Assembly (NCBI GenBank): GCA_934122155.1
Contig: CAKOVX010000010.1
Coordinates: 1-33,688 of the forward strand
Reading direction: 5' to 3'
Length of the DNA: 33,688 bases
Source: an uncultured Clostridia bacterium
GTDB lineage: Bacteria > Bacillota > Clostridia > TANB77 > CAG-508
A model generated the notes under the pieces. That model had not been told where the DNA came from. It was given only the letters and a program-made list of their open reading frames with translations, and made no database searches. A program made the position numbers and the translations under genes. Below are positions 5,974 through 14,171 of this stretch, piece by piece; the stretch's first letter is position 1; the number at the start of each line of letters is the position of its first letter.

Positions 5974-6174
5974 ATGAAAGAAGGAATACATCCAAATTAT
6001 ACAGAAGCAACAATTACATGTGCTTGTGGAAATGTAATGAAAACAAATTCAACAAAAGCAGATATTAAAGTTGATGTTTGTTCAAAATGTCATCCATTCT
6101 GGACAGGTAACTTAAAAAGAGAAACAACTGGTGGTAGAGCAGATAAGTTCAAGAAAAAATATGGAATTCAATAA
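5974..6174 (+). CDS. rpmE: 50S ribosomal protein L31, zinc-binding type
   Basis: This 66-residue protein is full length for L31. It opens 'MKEGIHPNY' and has the zinc ligands C16, C18, C36 and C39 in 'TCACGN' and 'VCSKCHPFWTG', so it is the zinc-containing (C+) form. The 'GRADKFKKKYG' ending is also typical. It binds the large subunit near the central protuberance. It has its own promoter and terminator, so it is a single-gene unit; rho, a frequent neighbour in other Firmicutes, is absent here. Confidence 0.96.
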   Translation: MKEGIHPNYTEATITCACGNVMKTNSTKADIKVDVCSKCHPFWTGNLKRETTGGRADKFKKKYGIQ

Positions 6175-6185
6175 AAACATAAAAA

Positions 6186-6215
6186 GTGTTGTAAATATAA
6201 ATTTACAGCACTTTT
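6186..6215 (+). terminator. rho-independent terminator of rpmE
   Basis: GTGTTGTAAA and TTTACAGCAC pair (one G-U) around a six-base loop and are followed by TTTTATTTT. Confidence 0.85.
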
Positions 6216-6229
6216 ATTTTGTATTGTAC

Positions 6230-6258
6230 TTGAAAAAAATGCTCAATTATTGTAGAAT
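6230..6258 (+). promoter_or_regulatory. Sigma-A promoter of the miaB-mutS operon
   Basis: TTGAAA at 6230-6235 and TAGAAT at 6253-6258 are separated by 17 bases, shortly after the rpmE terminator. Confidence 0.6.
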
Positions 6259-6294
6259 ATATTAGATTTATAAAGAAATATCGGAGGAAATATT

Positions 6295-7707
6295 GTGGCA
6301 AAAATAGAAGTAAATAAACAATTAGAAGATATAAAAAAAGTAGCATCATTAAATGAAGGCAAAAATTTAAAATACTGCATTTTGACAATGGGATGTCAGT
6401 TAAATGAAAATGATTCAGAAAAATTATGCGGAATGATGGAAAGCATGAATTATTCTAAAACAGAAGATTTATCTGAAGCAAATTTAATTGTATTTAATAC
6501 TTGCTGTGTTCGCGAAAATGCAGAGGATAAATTGTTTGGTAAATTAGGCGAAGTAAAAAAATACAAAGAAGCCAAAGGCACTATAATAGCAATTGGTGGA
6601 TGTATGATGCAAGAAAAACATATTGTAGATAAATTAAAGCAAAGTTATCCATTTTTTGATATTGTATTTGGTACACATACACTTCAAGAATTTCCAACAG
6701 ATTTATATAATGTACTATGCAACAAAAAAAGAATAGAAGATGTGTTAGATATAGATGGAGATGTTATTGAAGGGTTACCAATATCAAGAGATGATAAAAT
6801 AAAAGCATCTGTAACAATTATGAATGGATGTAATAATTTTTGCAGTTATTGCATTGTTCCTTATGTTAGAGGAAGAGAGAGAAGCAGAGAACCAAAAGAT
6901 ATTATAAATGAAGTGAAAAAATTGGCAGAACAGGGATATAAAGAAATTACTCTTTTAGGACAAAATGTAAATTCATATTTAAGACACGAAAAAGAAAAAG
7001 GTATTGAATTTGAACAATATGAAGGTGTTAATTCATTTGCTACTTTATTAAGAGCTATAAATAAAATAGACGGAATAGAAAGAATACGTTTTGTTTCTCC
7101 ACATCCAAAGGACTTTACAGATGATGTTATAGAAGCAATTAGAGATTGTGAAAAAGTTTGCAAACTAGTTCATTTACCACTTCAATCAGGAAGTAGTGAA
7201 ATTTTAAAAGTAATGAATAGAAAATATACCAAAGACCAATACTTAAATTTAGTAGAAAAAATGAAAAAGCAAATTCCAAATCTTACACTTTCAACAGATA
7301 TAATAGTTGGATTTCCGGGAGAAACAGAAGAGAACTTTGAAGATACATTAGATGTTGTTACAAAAGTGAATTTTGAACAAGTATATATGTTTATTTATTC
7401 AAGAAGAGTTGGAACTCCAGGAGATAAAATGGAAAATCAAGTTCCAGAAGATATTAAACATAAAAGATTTGAAAGGTTAAAACAATTAGTAGAAAGTCAA
7501 ATTGCAGAAAAAAACAAAGAATATGTTGGAACAATTCAAAAAGTTTTAATAGAAGGAAGAAGCAAAACAAATGATAATATGCTTACAGGAAGAACAGATT
7601 CTAATAAAGTTGTAATATTAGAAGGATGTGATAAACTTATAGGCAAATTAGTTGAAATAAAAATAATTTCAGAACATATGTGGTACTTGAAAGGGGAAAC
7701 AATATAA
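6295..7707 (+). CDS. miaB: tRNA-2-methylthio-N6-dimethylallyladenosine synthase MiaB
   Basis: MiaB is a radical-SAM methylthiotransferase that adds the 2-methylthio group to i6A37 in tRNAs reading UNN codons. The 470-residue protein is full length. Its N-terminal UPF0004 domain has the cluster cysteines C34 ('MGCQLNENDSEK'), C70 ('NTCCVRENAE') and C103 ('GGCMMQ'). The radical-SAM motif is C179-C183-C186 in 'GCNNFCSYCIVPYVRGRE', and a C-terminal TRAM domain begins near 'EYVGTIQKVLIEG'. The 'NENDSE' and 'GRERSR' forms favour MiaB over MtaB or RimO. Translation starts at GTG 6295, seven bases after GGAGG. It leads a tightly packed run with the HTH-repeat gene (one base later), mutS and an acyltransferase gene. 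Confidence 0.94.
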   Translation: MAKIEVNKQLEDIKKVASLNEGKNLKYCILTMGCQLNENDSEKLCGMMESMNYSKTEDLSEANLIVFNTCCVRENAEDKLFGKLGEVKKYKEAKGTIIAIGGCMMQEKHIVDKLKQSYPFFDIVFGTHTLQEFPTDLYNVLCNKKRIEDVLDIDGDVIEGLPISRDDKIKASVTIMNGCNNFCSYCIVPYVRGRERSREPKDIINEVKKLAEQGYKEITLLGQNVNSYLRHEKEKGIEFEQYEGVNSFATLLRAINKIDGIERIRFVSPHPKDFTDDVIEAIRDCEKVCKLVHLPLQSGSSEILKVMNRKYTKDQYLNLVEKMKKQIPNLTLSTDIIVGFPGETEENFEDTLDVVTKVNFEQVYMFIYSRRVGTPGDKMENQVPEDIKHKRFERLKQLVESQIAEKNKEYVGTIQKVLIEGRSKTNDNMLTGRTDSNKVVILEGCDKLIGKLVEIKIISEHMWYLKGETI

Positions 7708-7708
7708 A

Positions 7709-8413
7709 ATGAGAGAAGTTAGTCAAAATGAGTTTGAACAATTGATAAGAAAAGTTTTAGATAAAGAAGTTTCAATGAAACAATTAATTGAGGATTTAGA
7801 AACTTCATATTCTAATATAAATAATAAAATTACTGAGATGAGAGAAAGCAACCCAGAACTATATAATGAATATATAACTAAGAGACCATATAGGCCAAAG
7901 AGAAACTTACAACTAAATTCTGAAGCCTTAGTTACACAAATAATAATTGAAAGATTAACACTGATAGAAGCAAGCGAAGAATATGAAATTCCATTAAGAA
8001 CAATAAATAGAAGAATTTCAGAAGTAAAAAAACAAAACCCAGCACTATATAATGCATATAAAAGGTATCAATCAAATAAACAATTAACAATAGAAGATGA
8101 GGAAGTTCTACAAAAAAATAGAAATATGGTAAAAGCAGAAAAAGGTGCTGATGATTTGAAATTAGATGAGCTTACAACAATATTAAAAAAATATGAGTCC
8201 CTAGTTGCAGAAAATAACGGACTTTCAAATTATCAAGCCGCAGCAGAACTAGGTTTTATACCACAGCAAATTGATGAAATGTATAAAAAAGTAAAAAGAA
8301 TAACAACACAAAAGAGCTTTAAAGAACAAATTAAAGTAACCCCAGAAGAACTAAACCCATCTTCAATCGAACAGGGGACAAAGCCGATAAATGAACCAGA
8401 AAAGGAGAAATAA
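7709..8413 (+). CDS. Unknown protein with repeated HTH-like units between miaB and mutS
   Basis: I do not recognise a named family for this 234-residue soluble protein. It contains at least two repeats: residues ~22-58 end in 'MRESNPELYNEYITK' and ~82-120 end in 'VKKQNPALYNAYKRY'. Each has a helix-turn-helix-like stretch such as 'IEASEEYEIPLRTINRRISEV', where the second helix would be the recognition helix. A looser third copy lies at ~173-198 ('NYQAAAELGFIPQQIDEMYKK'). The rest is charged, with a Pro/Glu-rich tail. The repeats suggest DNA or RNA binding, by analogy with phage-type HTH proteins. The gene starts one base after miaB and ends two bases before mutS, so the three genes are probably one transcript. 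Confidence 0.6.
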   Translation: MREVSQNEFEQLIRKVLDKEVSMKQLIEDLETSYSNINNKITEMRESNPELYNEYITKRPYRPKRNLQLNSEALVTQIIIERLTLIEASEEYEIPLRTINRRISEVKKQNPALYNAYKRYQSNKQLTIEDEEVLQKNRNMVKAEKGADDLKLDELTTILKKYESLVAENNGLSNYQAAAELGFIPQQIDEMYKKVKRITTQKSFKEQIKVTPEELNPSSIEQGTKPINEPEKEK

Positions 8414-8415
8414 AT

Positions 8416-11028
8416 ATGGCAGAATATTCACCTATGATGCAACATTATTTACAAACAAAAGAAGAATATAAGGATTGTATTTTATTTTATCGTTTGGGCG
8501 ATTTTTATGAAATGTTTTTTGATGATGCAATTACAGCTTCAAGAGAATTAGAGCTAACACTGACTGGCAAAGACTGTGGACAAGCTGAAAGAGCTCCAAT
8601 GTGTGGAATACCATATCATGCCGCAGAAACATATATTGCAAGATTAATTGAAAAAGGATACAAGGTTGCAATATGTGAACAACTTGAAGACCCTAAACAG
8701 GCTAAAGGAATTGTAAAAAGAGATGTTATTAGAGTTGTAACTCCAGGAACAGTAATGGAGAGCAATCTCCTAGAAGAAAAGAAAAATAACTATATAATGT
8801 CAATATATAAAAATGGAATTTATTATGGAGTAGCAGTTTGTGATTTGACAACAGCAGATTTTAAAACCACACAAATTAAAGACCAAAATAATTTTATCAC
8901 CTTAATGGATGAAATTTCAAGATTTTCACCAGCTGAAATTGTTGTGAATACTATGATGTATGAATCAACTCAAGAAATTAGTAAAATACGTGAAAGATTT
9001 AATATATACATATCAAAACTAGATGATGAAAAATTTGATACTGATTATAATGAATTTAAAATTAAATATGACATATTAAATGAAAATGAGCAAGAAGTTG
9101 AAGATATATCTGATAGTGTATTATGTGTTGCAGCAAGTAATGGATTATTAAATTATTTGAAAGATACTCAAAAGAGTGATTTAGATTATATTCACAAAAT
9201 CGTGATATATTATACAACACATTATATGAATTTAGATATAAATGCAAGAAGAAACTTAGAAATAACAGAAAAGTTAAGAGATAAAAGCAAAAAGGGGACT
9301 TTGCTTTGGGTTCTTGATAAAACTTCAACATCAATGGGAGGAAGATTGTTAAGAAGATGGCTTAATGATCCTTTAATAGATGTATGCAAGATAAATGAAA
9401 GACTAGAAGCTGTAAAAGAATTAAAAGAAGATATAATTTTAAGAGGAGATGTTGTTGACAGCTTAAAAAAAGTGTATGATATTGAAAGATTAGCAGGAAA
9501 AATATCTTATGGTAGTGCAAATGCAAGAGATTTACTTTCATTAAAAAACTCTGCTAAACAATTACCTGATGTAAAGAAAACACTTTCACAAACCAAATCT
9601 CCATTATTAACTCAATTGTATGATAGTTTAGATACGTTAGAAGACGTTTACCAAATAATTGAAGACTCAATTATTGACGATCCACCTATAAGTGGAAAAG
9701 AAGGTGGAATAATAAAATTAGGATATGACGAGGAAATAGATCACCTAAAAAAAGCAACAACAGAAGGTAAAAGTTGGGTTCTAGAAATAGAAGCAAAAGA
9801 AAGAGAAGCAACAGGAATAAAAGGTTTAAAAGTTGGCTTTAATAAAGTATTTGGATATTTTATTGAAGTAACAAAATCTAATTTATCAATGGTTCCAGAT
9901 AGATTTATTCGTAAACAAACCTTAGCAAACTGTGAAAGATATATAACAGAAGAACTAAAAAAAGTTGAAAATGAAATTTTAGGCGCAGAAGAAAAAGTTG
10001 TAAATTTAGAATACAATGCCTTTTGTGAAATAAGAGAAAAAATAGAAAAGCAAATATTAAGAGTTCAAAAATCGGCAAGTATTATAGCTACATTAGATGT
10101 TTTAACATCTTTAGCAACAGTAGCAGATGACATGAATTATGTTATGCCGATAGTTGATAATAGTGGAATGATAGATATTAAAGATGGACGTCACCCTGTT
10201 ATCGAAAAAATATTACCAGGTGGAAGCTTTGTTGAGAATGATACATATCTAGATAAAAATGATAACCGCCTAGCAATTATTACAGGTCCTAATATGGCAG
10301 GTAAATCTACATATATGAGACAAGTTGCATTGATAACACTTATGGCACAAGTTGGAAGCTTTGTACCAGCATCTTATGCAAAAATTGGTGTGGTTGATAA
10401 AATTTTCACAAGAGTTGGAGCATCAGACGATTTAAGTATGGGACAAAGTACTTTTATGGTTGAAATGATGGAAGTAGCAGCTATATTAAAGGAAGCTACA
10501 TCAAATAGTCTAGTAATATTAGATGAAATAGGCAGAGGAACTTCAACTTATGATGGACTTTCAATTGCGTGGGCAGTAGCTGAATATATTTCAGATAAAG
10601 AAAAATGTGGAGCTAAAACCCTATTTGCGACACATTATCATGAGCTAACATCACTAGAAGAAAAATTAGAAGGAGTTAAGAATTATTCTGTTGCCGTAAA
10701 AGAAAAGGGAGAAGATGTTATTTTCTTAAGAAAAATAGTACCAGGTGGAACTGACGAAAGTTACGGTGTACATGTTGCAAAATTGGCAGGAGTTCCTCAA
10801 GTTGTAACAAAACGTGCAAATGAAATTTTGAAAACTTTAGAAAGAAAAAGTGTACTAGGGGAAAAGGCACAAGAAAAAGAAAACAAAAAAGTTGCAACAG
10901 GGCAATTAGATTTATATAATTATAAATTGGCTGAGATAGCACACGAATTGGATAAAGTGGATTTAAATGAATTAACACCAATAGAAGCATTGAATACTTT
11001 GGTTAATATGAAGGAAAAAATGAAATAG
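8416..11028 (+). CDS. mutS: DNA mismatch repair protein MutS
   Basis: This 870-residue protein is full length for bacterial MutS, which binds mismatches and small loops and uses ATP to start repair. The mismatch-reading Phe-x-Glu motif is F30-Y31-E32 in 'RLGDFYEMFFDDA'. Connector, lever and clamp regions follow. The ATPase has the Walker A 'GPNMAGKST' at 624-632, then 'DDLSMGQSTFMVEM', Walker B 'LVILDEIGRGTST' and 'FATHYHEL'. The C terminus 'LNELTPIEALNTLVNMKEKM' is the usual dimer/tetramer tail. The start follows AAGGAG, which overlaps the end of the previous gene. No mutL follows it, which is unusual: an acyltransferase gene takes that position. Confidence 0.97.
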   Translation: MAEYSPMMQHYLQTKEEYKDCILFYRLGDFYEMFFDDAITASRELELTLTGKDCGQAERAPMCGIPYHAAETYIARLIEKGYKVAICEQLEDPKQAKGIVKRDVIRVVTPGTVMESNLLEEKKNNYIMSIYKNGIYYGVAVCDLTTADFKTTQIKDQNNFITLMDEISRFSPAEIVVNTMMYESTQEISKIRERFNIYISKLDDEKFDTDYNEFKIKYDILNENEQEVEDISDSVLCVAASNGLLNYLKDTQKSDLDYIHKIVIYYTTHYMNLDINARRNLEITEKLRDKSKKGTLLWVLDKTSTSMGGRLLRRWLNDPLIDVCKINERLEAVKELKEDIILRGDVVDSLKKVYDIERLAGKISYGSANARDLLSLKNSAKQLPDVKKTLSQTKSPLLTQLYDSLDTLEDVYQIIEDSIIDDPPISGKEGGIIKLGYDEEIDHLKKATTEGKSWVLEIEAKEREATGIKGLKVGFNKVFGYFIEVTKSNLSMVPDRFIRKQTLANCERYITEELKKVENEILGAEEKVVNLEYNAFCEIREKIEKQILRVQKSASIIATLDVLTSLATVADDMNYVMPIVDNSGMIDIKDGRHPVIEKILPGGSFVENDTYLDKNDNRLAIITGPNMAGKSTYMRQVALITLMAQVGSFVPASYAKIGVVDKIFTRVGASDDLSMGQSTFMVEMMEVAAILKEATSNSLVILDEIGRGTSTYDGLSIAWAVAEYISDKEKCGAKTLFATHYHELTSLEEKLEGVKNYSVAVKEKGEDVIFLRKIVPGGTDESYGVHVAKLAGVPQVVTKRANEILKTLERKSVLGEKAQEKENKKVATGQLDLYNYKLAEIAHELDKVDLNELTPIEALNTLVNMKEKMK

Positions 11029-11038
11029 GGAGTAACAA

Positions 11039-12124
11039 ATGAAAGAAAAATCAAATAAGCAATTTATGATTTTATCTACAATAGGCATAATACAAGTGGT
11101 TATGTGCCATCTGGCACCAGACGTAAAACTAACTGGATATATATTTCCATATACTTCGTTTTTTATGCCTATGTTTGTATTTATATCAGGATATTTTTAT
11201 TCAGTAAAAAAAGAGGAACATATATTTAAAACTATATGGGAAAAATTTAAGAAAATAATGTTACCATTTCTAATTATAAATTTATGTTATGGAATAATAA
11301 ATACAATATTAAGAAATACGGGGATTATAAATTATGGAAAAAATATTAGTTTATACACATTATTTGTACAACCATTTATAAACAATAGCCAATTTGTTTT
11401 CAATTTTCCATCATGGTTTATACCAGCATTTTTCACAACATATATCGTTTACTTGCTAATACATAAACTAACATCGAAAATAAAGCTAAATGAATATATC
11501 TTGTTGCTAATACTATTAGTTGGAAATATGATAGCAGTGTATAATCAGGAAATTGCTAGATTAGAAGATATAAGGTCTTTATTATTAAGAATACTATTCT
11601 TCTTGCCATTTTTTCAAATGGGTTATTTGTATAAAACAACTTGGCAAAAATATGAAGAAAGAGTAAAAACTTGGATTTGCATACCGATAGTGATAATAAT
11701 AAATATTATTTTAATATCAATTTTTAAAGATATTGGATATGATTTACATGAATTTTCAGGATTTATACAAAATGCATATTATTTGCCAATATTAACATTT
11801 GTAACAGGAACTTTGTTCTGGCTTAGAATTTCTAAAATTCTTGAAAAATGGATAGGAAATAATAAATTAGTAAATTACATTAGTAATAATACATTTTCAA
11901 TAATGTCACATCATTTGTTTTATGCTTTTATATTAAATTTAATATTATACTTTGCAAATGTACCATATTTTGATATATCAAATTTCAAAAATGGTTGGAT
12001 ATATAGATACCAATTGCCAAATTATATAATTATATTTCAAATATTATATGCAATAATAGGTGTAATGGGGCCTATTACTGTCAAGTACCTACTTGATAAA
12101 AAGAGAAACAAGCAAGTCGAATAG
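11039..12124 (+). CDS. Acyltransferase 3 family membrane protein
   Basis: This 361-residue polytopic membrane protein resembles the acyltransferase 3 family (OafA/WecH type), which moves acetyl or other acyl groups onto surface sugars or lipids. It has about ten hydrophobic segments. The family's N-terminal region includes a likely catalytic histidine in 'QVVMCHLAPD' and 'SFFMPMFVFISGYFYS' just after it. The start follows AGGGAG, which overlaps the mutS stop codon, so it is probably translated from the mutS transcript. A hairpin overlapping its stop codon likely ends the operon. The substrate is unknown and no sugar-polymer genes lie nearby. Confidence 0.8.
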   Translation: MKEKSNKQFMILSTIGIIQVVMCHLAPDVKLTGYIFPYTSFFMPMFVFISGYFYSVKKEEHIFKTIWEKFKKIMLPFLIINLCYGIINTILRNTGIINYGKNISLYTLFVQPFINNSQFVFNFPSWFIPAFFTTYIVYLLIHKLTSKIKLNEYILLLILLVGNMIAVYNQEIARLEDIRSLLLRILFFLPFFQMGYLYKTTWQKYEERVKTWICIPIVIIINIILISIFKDIGYDLHEFSGFIQNAYYLPILTFVTGTLFWLRISKILEKWIGNNKLVNYISNNTFSIMSHHLFYAFILNLILYFANVPYFDISNFKNGWIYRYQLPNYIIIFQILYAIIGVMGPITVKYLLDKKRNKQVE

Positions 12125-12141
12125 CTTGCTTATTTTTCTTT
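12110..12141 (+). terminator. Terminator of the miaB-mutS operon
   Basis: AAGCAAG and CTTGCTT pair around an eight-base loop that contains the acyltransferase stop codon. ATTTTTCTTTT follows. Confidence 0.65.
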
Positions 12142-12187
12142 TGTTTGATAAAATAATACTATAAAAAATGAAAGGAACAAAAAGAAA

Positions 12188-13825
12188 ATGAACATAAAAA
12201 TGGATGGTAAAATATTAGATGTACAAGAAGGAGCATCTGTTATAAAATTATTTGAAAATGAAATTAAAAATAAAACTGAAATTATTGCGTGTAATGTAAA
12301 TAATGAAATAAAATCATTAAATTATATTCCAAAAGAAAATGACAATATTACATTTATAGATGTTAAAACAAGAGATGGAAGAAGAATTTATATTAGAGGT
12401 CTTTTATTTGTTATGAGCATGGCATTTCATGAATGCTATCCAAATGCACTTTTAACTGTAAATTACCAATTAACAAATGCTATGTACTGCGAAGTTGACA
12501 ACTTAGATGTTACAAAAGAAATGATAGATAATGTAAATAAAAAAATGAAAGAAATAATAGAAGAAGAATTACCTATTGTAAAGAGAGAAATGTCAAAAGA
12601 AGAGGCAATAAGATTTTACGAAAAAGAAAATAGCTTAAGAGGAATTTTGCAATTGGATAATGAACAGAAAAAAGGAGTTTCATTATATTTTTGTAAAGAT
12701 TATTACAACTATTTTTATGGAGTAATGCCAATAAATACAGGATACACAAATATTTTTAACATTATTCAATACAATGATGGTTTTTTATTACGTTACCCAG
12801 ATAAATCAAATCCAGGTGCTTTAGAGTCTGGCATTGTAAGTAAAAAAATGATTTCAACTTTAGATGAATATAAAGATATTCATAGAATATTAGATGTTAA
12901 TACTATATATAAATTGAATAAACAAATTAGAGATGGAAAATCAGCTGAAATTGTACTATTAGCTGAAGCACTACATGAAAAAAAGATTTCAGATATAGCA
13001 GATAACATTATAAAAAGAAAAAATGTAAAGGTAATTTTAATTGCTGGGCCATCATCATCTGGCAAAACCACTTTTGCTAAGAGACTAGGAGTACAATTAA
13101 GATTAAATGGTCTAAAACCTGTAACTATTTCGGTAGATGACTATTTTGTAGAAAGAAAAGAAACACCATTAGACGAAAATGGAAACTATAATTTTGAATG
13201 CATAGAAGCAATTGATTTAAAACTATTTAATGAACATCTAACAACTTTATTAAATGGCGGAGAAATATTATGTCCAACTTTTGACTTTAAAGAGGGAACC
13301 AAAAGATATACAGGAAAAAAGATGACTTTAGCAGAAGATGAAGTATTAGTAATTGAGGGAATTCATTGTTTAAATGATAAATTAACTGAAGCTATTCCAA
13401 AAGAATTAAAATATAAAATTTATATTAGTGCTTTAACAGTACTTAATGTTGACTATTATAACAGAATATCAACAACAGACAGTAGATTAATTAGAAGAAT
13501 GGTAAGAGACCATAATTTCAGAGGCTATACTGCAATACATACATTGCAAATGTGGAACTCAGTAAATAAAGGAGAAAACAAATATATTTTTCCATTTCAA
13601 GATGAAGCAGATAGCATGTTTAACACATCTTTAATATATGAGCTATGTGTACTTAAAAAATATGCATTACCAATGTTACAAGAAATTGATAATTCTTATG
13701 TTGAGTATGCAGAAGCTAAAAGACTATGTGAATTTTTGAAGTATTTTGAAGACATTGAAGATAAGTATGTTCCTCAAAACTCTTTGCTTCGTGAGTTCAT
13801 TGGTGGAAGTATTTTTGAATCTTAA
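12188..13825 (+). CDS. TGS-domain uridine kinase/phosphoribulokinase-like nucleoside kinase
   Basis: The 545 residues form three parts. A TGS-like domain lies at ~1-62 ('MNIKMDGKILDVQEGASVIKL'). A region like the threonyl-tRNA synthetase second additional domain lies at ~65-180 ('AFHECYPNALLTVNYQL', 'RFYEKEN'). A uridine-kinase/phosphoribulokinase domain lies at ~275-500, with P-loop 'GPSSSGKTT' at 287-295, 'ISVDDYFVER' and 'VLVIEGIHCLND'. This architecture is common in Clostridia and is annotated as a nucleoside kinase or putative uridine kinase; the in vivo substrate is not established. The TGS and synthetase-like parts hint at nucleotide or RNA sensing. The RNHCP gene follows after 17 bases and is probably in the same operon. 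Confidence 0.85.
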   Translation: MNIKMDGKILDVQEGASVIKLFENEIKNKTEIIACNVNNEIKSLNYIPKENDNITFIDVKTRDGRRIYIRGLLFVMSMAFHECYPNALLTVNYQLTNAMYCEVDNLDVTKEMIDNVNKKMKEIIEEELPIVKREMSKEEAIRFYEKENSLRGILQLDNEQKKGVSLYFCKDYYNYFYGVMPINTGYTNIFNIIQYNDGFLLRYPDKSNPGALESGIVSKKMISTLDEYKDIHRILDVNTIYKLNKQIRDGKSAEIVLLAEALHEKKISDIADNIIKRKNVKVILIAGPSSSGKTTFAKRLGVQLRLNGLKPVTISVDDYFVERKETPLDENGNYNFECIEAIDLKLFNEHLTTLLNGGEILCPTFDFKEGTKRYTGKKMTLAEDEVLVIEGIHCLNDKLTEAIPKELKYKIYISALTVLNVDYYNRISTTDSRLIRRMVRDHNFRGYTAIHTLQMWNSVNKGENKYIFPFQDEADSMFNTSLIYELCVLKKYALPMLQEIDNSYVEYAEAKRLCEFLKYFEDIEDKYVPQNSLLREFIGGSIFES

Positions 13826-13842
13826 TAAAGAGGTAAAATAAA

Positions 13843-14151
13843 ATGGGAAGAAAATTTACCAAAATAGATGAAGCATTTGTATGTGAAAATTGTGGAAAGC
13901 AAATAAACCCACTTGGATATACTTGTAGAGATCACTGTAATTATTGTTTACATTCAAAACATGTAGATATAAACCCAGGAGATAGGGAAGAAGAATGTCA
14001 TGGAGACTTGGAACCTATAAGAGTTGAACTTGATAACAAAAAAGGATATGTCATAATTTATAGATGTAAAAAATGTGGAGCAATTCGTAAAAATAAAGCA
14101 GCAGATGATGATAATATAGATTTAATAATTGAATTAACAACAAAACAATAG
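13843..14151 (+). CDS. RNHCP domain zinc-binding protein
   Basis: This 102-residue protein matches the RNHCP domain family (PF12647). It has zinc-finger-like pairs at 'FVCENCGKQINP', 'TCRDHCNYCLHSKHVD' and 'YRCKKCGAIRKNKAADDDN', with the His/Cys core that names the family. No function is known for the family; it is often near translation or nucleotide genes. The start follows GAGGTAAAATAAA with a short spacing and lies 17 bases after the kinase gene. Its stop codon sits in the hairpin shared with the convergent U32 gene. Confidence 0.85.
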   Translation: MGRKFTKIDEAFVCENCGKQINPLGYTCRDHCNYCLHSKHVDINPGDREEECHGDLEPIRVELDNKKGYVIIYRCKKCGAIRKNKAADDDNIDLIIELTTKQ

Positions 14152-14171
14152 AGAGGTTTTACACCTCTCTA
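14149..14171. terminator. Shared hairpin between convergent genes
   Basis: TAGAGAGGT and ACCTCTCTA pair perfectly around TTTAC. The stop codons of both the RNHCP gene (plus) and the U32 gene (minus) lie within the hairpin. T-rich sequence follows on either strand, more strongly on the minus strand, so it may terminate in both directions. Confidence 0.65.
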
